From Cervus elaphus (lineage: Eukaryota; Chordata; Mammalia; Artiodactyla; Cervidae), in the NCBI RefSeq assembly GCF_910594005.1, contig NC_057825.1:53847037-53911036 (forward strand): DNA of 64,000 nt. Direction: 5' to 3'. The notes below the pieces were generated by a model. That model was not told where the DNA came from, searched no databases, and was given only the letters and a program-made list of their open reading frames with translations. Within the stretch, counting starts at the first letter, position 1. The number at the start of each line of letters is the position of its first letter. The translations under genes and the position numbers were made by a program. Positions 57,709-64,000 of this stretch are shown one piece after another.

Positions 57709-58437
57709 GAAGTGAATAATTCCTAAGTTTTATACTCATCTTTCTAAGTGGCATAATGAAATTTCGAGCCATTTCACTCTGTTCTGCCCAGGACATAAGT
57801 CAACCCTTTGTCTAGTACCTCATTCCTCTTAGTCACTTTATAGCCATCTCACGTTTGAGATCAACTTTCCAGTACCACAGTGCTTATTTCTAAGCAACCC
57901 TTATTTTACTAAATAATGACCCAGAAGATTAAGAGTTGTGATACTAACGAAGAGAGTCCATAAAGTGGTGCCTTTTCATGGAAAGGTTTAAGTTGCCAAT
58001 AAGGACAGAAAAAATCGTATACTGAGGTGGCCAACATCTACAATAAAAATGAATCTTTTAACCATGAAATTGTGAAGAAGGAAAAGAAATCCTTGCTAGT
58101 TTTGCTGTTTCACTTCAAACTAGGCTTGGTAAGTGCCTAGTTAAGATGAGAAAGGCATTAGATTTGTACAATAAGATATTTTGAGAGAGAGAGACAGAGA
58201 GAAAAACCACATTCACATAATTTTATGAAGGTAGATTGTCATAATTATTCTATTTTATTATTAGTTATTATCAATCTCTTACTGTGCCTACCTCATAAAT
58301 TAAACTTTACCATAGATATATACGTATAAGAAAGACATTGTACATGTAGAGTTCAGACCGTCAGTAGTTTCAGGCATCCGCTGCAGGTCATGGTAAGCAT
58401 TCTCTGTATATAAGGGGGGGACTGAGTATTGTATTGA

Positions 58438-58545
58438 GTAGAACTGTATTGAGTTCTACTCTCTCATTTAGTAAATGTGGAAACTCAGGCCCAGGAAGAG
58501 GAAGTTTCTCTACCTTGACACAATCTTAAGCCTGGCTTTGACACA
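58438..58545 (-). repeat. Possible MIR SINE
   Basis: The phrases CATTTAGTAAATGTGGAAACTC, GGCCCAGGAAGAGGAAG and CCTTGACACAATC are in MIR order on the minus strand. A neighbouring segment (58360-58435, GTTTCAGGCATCCGCTGC) looks like an old DNA-transposon relic that I cannot name. Confidence 0.4.
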
Positions 58546-60384
58546 GAAAGAATAAGTCCCCAAAGTAACTGGTATTGACAAGTCCTTCATGCCATTGCTC
58601 CTGGAATTTTACATGTTATGTTTTACACTTACATTGAAATTTTGAACCACCTAGAATCTAATTGCTTTAAGCTTCCCTTATCATTTATTTATGCAGTGTT
58701 CTCAAAATAAAGAAGAGAGCAGTTTGGCACAGGGCAAGAAGTGGGTTCTCCCAAGTTTTGGTAGAGTGTAGAAGGCACACTCCCAAGTGTGGTAGAAGGT
58801 AATATGTGAAAACATGGAGAGACGCAGCTGGAGGAGTTTGAACAGCAATTTGATAACACTAATAACAGATAAATGCCTGCAATATAAGCTAAAGTCAGGG
58901 TTACTCCTAGTCTCATGTCCTATACTTCTCACTGGAATTTTTAATACCTATTTCTGTAACTTAACTATTTTATTTCTTCTCATGGTTTATAAAATCTGAA
59001 ATACCTTTTCTGAGCCAAATTTTTCTGTTCTAATAATTACTTAGCTGTTTACTAGTATTATACAGACATGAATTAGTGTAGCACCAATTTAACAAAGAAT
59101 GTGGATATCCAGAATCACAACAAATTTAGTGCAAAATAAGACTGCAAGATATGAGTTAGGGAAAATAGGACTGGATCACAAAGACAAAAATTAATAGATA
59201 TTATGAACTAGACACTATCATTTACAGGGTTTTTTTTTTCTCTTGTTGTTGTTCTTAATAACAAAACTCCCCAATTTTTAGCTATGCACATTGTATGAAA
59301 ATAAACACATTCCCCAGCTTCTTTTGCAACTAGACATCATATGACTAAATTCTGCCAATGAAACATACATGGAAGTGTTGTGTCACAACTTCTTTAAAGT
59401 GCCCTCAATACATAACTAGTCTGTTCTTTGCATCTTTTTTTTCATTACTCTTTTTTCCATTTGCTGGTTGGAATTCAGATGTGTTAGTTAGAGCCTGACA
59501 ATGTGTATCACATGGTAGCTATGCCAGGGCAGCGAATTGAAACTGACATAAATCTGACATATTTGTGGAGCTACATACTGTCTCTGGATCTTACATTTCA
59601 AAACATTTTTCCATGTGATAAAAATAACTTTAATCTTACCTAAGCTACATAATTTAGGTTTCTGTTATCTGAAACTAAACTTATTCCCAACTGATATTAC
59701 TTCAATTTAAAAGAGCAAAACTTGAAGATGAAGTAAGAAAGGAAAACACCCATTCAATTGCAAAATCAGTGGTAGAGACAGTATTTATCATAAAACCACT
59801 TATAACTGAAAAATCTATATTATTTCTCTAGAACATGAAACCTCCTGTTTAGAACTAGGAATGGTTAGAAACAGAAGATACTACAAAGACAAAGGAAAAA
59901 AGGACAGATTAGCTAGATTCCTTGAAGACTGAAGCAGTCATTCAAATCTTACTCACTCAGTACCGATCATAGCAAAATTTCTTCTATGAATAATAAATAG
60001 AGGAGTCAAGATTATTGCGTGGGTTTTGTCCTTGGTTGGTAAGTGGTGGTGGTGGTATTTGTATAAGTGGTAAGAAGATAGAAAACCAACCCATTAATCA
60101 AGGTTCAGTTTATGAGTCCTCTCAGTTCCTTCAGTCTTGAGGACCTTGAGATCTTCTTTAAATAATCAAGCAAAATATAATTTATTGTTATTATAAAATC
60201 TAAATACAATATTAATAAGCCACTCATATTGTTATCAAATGTTGACTTGCATCATAGTACTAAGGTATCATCTGTCTTTACCATAATTTTCTAAAATATT
60301 TTTTATATCTTTACATCCCACAAACTATAAAGTGAACATCAAATAAGAGTTGGATACAAACATCAGTAAGTGAATACAGATAGA

Positions 60385-61325
60385 ATGGGCGAAAATATTT
60401 GCAAACTATCTGTCAGATAAGGGCTTAATATCCAAATATTTAAAAATTCATACAACTCAATTAAAAAAAAACTAACAACTTGATTAAAAAATACCAAGAG
60501 GACCTGGATAAACCTTTATCCAAAGAAGACATAGGGATGGCCAACAGGTACAGAAAGGGTGCTCAACATTACTTATGAATTATCAGAGAAATTCAAGCAA
60601 AAGCTGAAACAAGATGTCATCTCACAAAAGGTAGAATGGCTGTTATTAAAATAACAAGAACAGATTGCAAGTGTTGGAAAGGATGTTGAGAAAAGGTAAC
60701 CCTTGTGCATTAGTGGTGAGGATGTAAATTGGCACAGTCTCTAGAAAAAGAGTATGGAAGTTCCTCAAAAAATTAAAAATTGAACTACTATATGATCTAG
60801 CAATATTTAGGCATATAACCAAAGGAGATAAAACCAGGATCTCCAAAAGATAACTTAACTCTCATGTTCATGGCAGCATTATTCATCAAGGCCAAGACAT
60901 GGAAACAATCCAAGTGTCAACTGATGAATGAATAGGAACAAGAAAATGTGATATATATACAATAAAATATTATGTAGCTAAAAAAAGGAGACAATCCTAC
61001 CATTTGCAGCAATATGAATGGACTTTGAAGGCATCATGCTAAAGAATTAAGTCAGACAAAAAAGACAAATACTGCATGATTTCACAGATATGTGAAATCT
61101 TAAAAAGCCTAGCTTATAAGAAATAAGAAGTAGAACATTGGTTACCGTGGGCCAGGAGCTGGGAGAAATGGGAAATGTTGGCCAGAGGGAACAAACTCCC
61201 AATTATAAGAAGAATAAATTCTTGAGATATAATCTGCAAATGATGACTCTAGTTAACAATGCTGTGTTATACGCTTGAACGTTGCTAAAAGAGTAGATAT
61301 TAATTATCACCGAAAAAGGAGCAGT
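60385..61325 (+). mobile_element. Old L1 LINE: ORF2 C-terminus and 3' UTR
   Basis: A plus-strand decayed L1. The ORF2 tail is recognisable in AAGACATGGAAACAATCCAAG, the DNA behind the KTWKQPKCPS motif that the intact L1 at 45 kb also has. Upstream sequence such as TTTATCCAAAGAAGACATAG and downstream AATGGACTTTGAAGGCATCATGC, GGGAACAAACTCCC and TTAACAATGCTGTGTTATACG follow L1 order. Frames are closed throughout. It is an L1M-like age class and not part of the three ancient 5' copies. Confidence 0.82.
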
Positions 61326-61844
61326 GTGGTGTTAGTAAAGAATACTTAAATGTGATCAGTGCTTCTGCAATTTCCAGTCCCCAGTCAATTAGAGCTACAG
61401 TGGATTTAAACACACACACAATGTTTCTCCCCATGTTAATGCCCTTCTTTAACTTCTCTTTACATTTGGAACATAACCAAAGTCCTTCAGTGGCCTATGA
61501 TATGCTGCATGATCTAAATCTTGCTTCTTCATTATTTTCTCTTTTCTGCTTGTTCACTGTATTCCAGCCACTTTGATTTCCTTTGTATTTCTTGAAAACA
61601 ATAAGTATTTTCTTGCCTTTAGACCAATGCATTGTTTCCTCTTCTGGGAAGGTTCCTCACTCTCTAGTAGTATCTTCTCTGCTCACAAGTCATCTCTCAT
61701 TGAGGTCTTACCTAACCACTTTATGTAAATTAATCTTGCTCTATTCCCGTCCAGTTACTACCTATGATGCAATTGATTTCTTTTTTAACATTTTTCAAAA
61801 TATGTGTCTACTCAACTTGTTTACTGTCTTCTCCCCTCCAATAA

Positions 61845-61945
61845 AACTGCTCTGTGATGGCAGGGAAATTGTTTTTTACACCATCATGTCCCTGACACAA
61901 AATAATGGCACATAGAAATACTCAAAAATATTTGAAAAATGAAAA
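61845..61945 (+). repeat. Possible L2 3' tail
   Basis: CTGTGATGGCAGGGAAATTG, then CATGTCCCTGACACAAAATAATGG, CACATAGAAATACTC and AATATTTGAAAAATG are in L2 3' end order. Confidence 0.42.
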
Positions 61946-62139
61946 ATAATGGAATGGTGATTTCTGCATTATCATAACAAGTAAAAAGCTGAACAGACTG
62001 AAAGATAATCAAATCCACAAGGATTCCAGGATCTGTGAATGACACAGAGCAAGTTACTGTCCGCAAGATTGGAGAGACAGGTAAGTGAATACAGGGAGTC
62101 ATGACTTATGAGCAGATATTGCTGCGGATTCTGGTGTTA

Positions 62140-63858
62140 GGGTAGGAAAACCTGAACTACAACTGACAAATTACTGGAGGCTCATTATGGGCAAGGCTGA
62201 AAGTTTTAAATGCCAGGGATACCCAGGCACCAAGGAGGCCCCCACAATATTGTGAGATTTATTTCCAGGAGCTTGACCGGGATCCCATAATAACTATCAG
62301 AGAAAGTAACGAACATGTGATTCTGGTAGGGAGAGGGGAAAAAGAAACATCTTGAATACCACAAAGGACTCCATTCTTTTTAACAAGACCTGCCCTCAAG
62401 AAAAACTAGTTAATGAGAGCCTGACCTACTAGTTAGCTCTAGTCTTCCACATGGCAGAAGGAAAACACACAACTCCAGCCTACACTGGCCTTCCATGTAG
62501 GATGAATAAAATATGCAAGTCCAGCCCATGTTAGCTATTCTGCCTCACCTAAAGGAGAAGAAAAAACTAGGAGACACTTGTGAGGTTTGTAGTCCAGAGA
62601 CATGGTCTTAATAAAAACCTGAGACCTAGTCACAGGGCAGTAGAATGCTTTCCCTCCTCCCATACCTCACCACCACATTGCCAAAAGCCTATTTATAGTA
62701 GTCTTTTTATCTAGTATATTGTCCAGCTGTAAAGAAAAAATTAGAAGACGTATTAAAGGGTAAAAACCACAATTTGAAGAGACAGAGCAAGCATCAGACC
62801 AGAAATTTAGAACAATTATGATTAAAGCATTTTTACACATTTAATTTTGTATTGGAATATAGTTGATTAACAGTGCTATATAGTTTCAGTTGTATAGCAA
62901 AGTGATTCAGTTATACATATCATGTATCTATTCTTTTTCAAATTATTTTCCCATTTAGGTTACTACAGAATACTGAGCAGAGTTCTCTGTGCTTTATAGT
63001 AGGTTCTTGTTGGTAACCTACTTTAAACATAGCAGTGGGTACATATCATTCCAAACTCCAATCTATCCTTCCTCCCTACACTAATGAGCTAAGAGGTCTA
63101 ATGGATAAAGTAGACAGCATGTAAAAACAGATAGTCAGTGTAAATGGAGAGATGAAAATCCCAAAAAAGCAAGAAAAAAATGCTAGAGGCCAAATCACTG
63201 CAACAGAAATGAAGAATGCCTTAATGGGCTTAATAGTAGACTGGACAGGGAAGAGAAGAGAATCTCTGAGCTTGAGGATATGTAAATGAAAATTTCAAAA
63301 CCAGAAAGGCAAAGAAAACAAAGGCTAAAAAAAAAAAACAGAACAGAGTATCTAAGGACTGCAGGACAATTACAAGAGGTGTAACACATGTGTAATGAGA
63401 ATACTAGAAGAATAAGACAGGAAGAAAGGAAGAGAAAAAAATGTATGAAACAATTATGTCGGAGAATTAGTCACTGGGGGAGTCCCATAAAATTATTAAA
63501 TTAATGGCAGATATGAAACAAAAAACCAGGAAGCTTAGAGAACTCCAAACAGAATAGATGTAAAAAACTACACCTAGGCATATAATTTTCAAATTGCAGA
63601 AAACAAAGTTAAAGAAAAAGTTCTGAAAGAAGCCAGAGTTGGGGAAAATAATTACCTATAGGAAGTAAAAGATAAGAGTTACTTCTGACTTACCGTCAGA
63701 AATCATGCAAACTAGAAAGTGGAGTGAAGCATTTAAATATTGAGGGGACAAAATCACCAACCTAGAATGCTGTACCCTGTGAAATTATTTTTCAAAAATG
63801 AAGAAGAAATAAGACTTTATCAGGCAAGCAAAAATTAATAAAATAGGTTGCCAGTACA
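62140..63858 (+). mobile_element. Ancient L1 LINE, third copy
   Basis: The same lineage as at 12.9 kb and 38.9 kb. The 5' region (to 62745) shares CTGCCTCACCTAAAGGAG, ACACTTGTGAGG and the AATAAAAACCTGAGACCTAG block. ORF1-like sequence follows (62745-62832 and 63083-63858) with GAACAATTATGATTAAAGC, GTAGACAGCATG, CAACAGAAATGAAGAATGCC and ACACCTAGGCATATAATTTTC. An antisense L1 3' end interrupts it at 62833-63082. It ends where an antisense BovB begins. All frames are broken. Confidence 0.75.
62833..63082 (-). mobile_element. Older L1 3' end, nested
   Basis: Antisense L1 3' end inside the third ancient L1: GGAATATAGTTGATTAACAG, TGTATAGCAAAGTGATTCAG, CAGAGTTCTCTGTGC and TAGTAGGTTCTTGTTGG. It is the same kind as at 44.7 kb. 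The host L1 continues on both sides (GATTAAAGCA on the left, GCTAAGAGGTCTAATGG on the right). Confidence 0.8.
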
Positions 63859-64000
63859 CCTCAGTTCAGTTCAGTAGCTCAGTAGTGTCCGACTCTTTGC
63901 GCCCCCATGAACCGGAGCACGCCAGGCCTCCCTGTCCATCACCAACTCCCGGAGTTTACCCAAACTCGTGTCCATTGAGTCAGTAATGCATCCAACCATC
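63859..64000 (-). mobile_element. BovB LINE, cut by window edge
   Basis: The antisense BovB 3' end starts CTCAGTTCAGTTCAGTAGC and continues through CACGCCAGGCCTCCCTGTCC and CTCGTGTCCATTGAGTCAG to the last base. How far it extends cannot be seen. Confidence 0.9.

Overview
The window reads as nuclear, non-genic DNA from a ruminant, very probably a bovid. It carries BovB (RTE-type LINE) copies, tRNA-Glu-derived Bov-tA SINEs whose 3' halves match BovB, CHR-type cetartiodactyl SINEs, a ruminant-type L1, a mariner of the bovid kind, and older mammal-wide MIR, L2, MLT1 and L1 remnants. I found no exon structure, cellular protein gene, tRNA or rRNA gene, CRISPR array, operon or bacterial-type system. 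The only long intact coding frame belongs to a retrotransposon. Family names come from recognising sequence, not from a database search. No undescribed system is evident.

Layout. 0-12.9 kb: MIR scraps, three Bov-tA copies, a frameshifted BovB (3.64-5.7 kb), a BovB 3' piece (8.7-9.0 kb), an A-expanded Bov-tA (10.8 kb), a CHR SINE (11.4 kb) and a second BovB (11.7-12.9 kb). 12.9-17.2 kb: an ancient plus-strand L1 (5' region, ORF1, start of ORF2) interrupted by an antisense BovB, an unassigned 230-bp piece and a Bov-tA; an MLT1 LTR follows. 20.1-20.85 kb: a minus-strand solo LTR with a 4-bp target duplication and a Bov-tA inside it. 27.1-28.6 kb: an L1 3' end split by a complete but dead mariner and by a Bov-tA. 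29.9-34.1 kb: dense SINE, MIR and L1 3' fragments plus a BovB 3' piece. 36.2-38.4 kb: MIRs. 38.9-41.5 kb: a second copy of the ancient L1, carrying a Bov-tA that was itself split by BovB. 43.1-45.0 kb: L1 3' ends and a MIR. 45.04-52.60 kb: a full-length minus-strand L1. 55.6-57.7 kb: the longest antisense BovB. 60.4-61.3 kb: an L1 ORF2 tail. 62.1-64 kb: a third copy of the ancient L1, entered by another antisense BovB that runs off the window.

The main object is the L1 at 45.04-52.60 kb. It has an uninterrupted 1272-codon ORF2 with the endonuclease, reverse-transcriptase and Cys-rich motifs, a 13-bp target duplication at a TTTT/A site, a GC-rich 5' UTR of about 2.4 kb with a tandem repeat and a YY1-like site at its 5' edge, and an ORF1 broken by what looks like one extra A. 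ORF1p would coat the RNA and ORF2p would nick and reverse-transcribe. As written, only an N-terminally shortened ORF1 product could be made, by starting at an internal ATG.

In the following stretches I see no gene and no repeat I can name confidently, apart from short simple repeats: 1-487, 603-977, 1083-1516, 1733-2324, 2362-3639, 5928-7330, 7531-8732, 9866-10796, 11046-11368, 17508-20084, 20851-22910, 23127-24368, 24854-26619, 28919-29942, 30901-31574, 32251-32899, 34085-36184, 36576-37769, 41546-43157, 43931-44539, 52916-55578, 57709-60384 and 61326-62139. These are AT-rich, and the short open frames in them have no recognisable domains.
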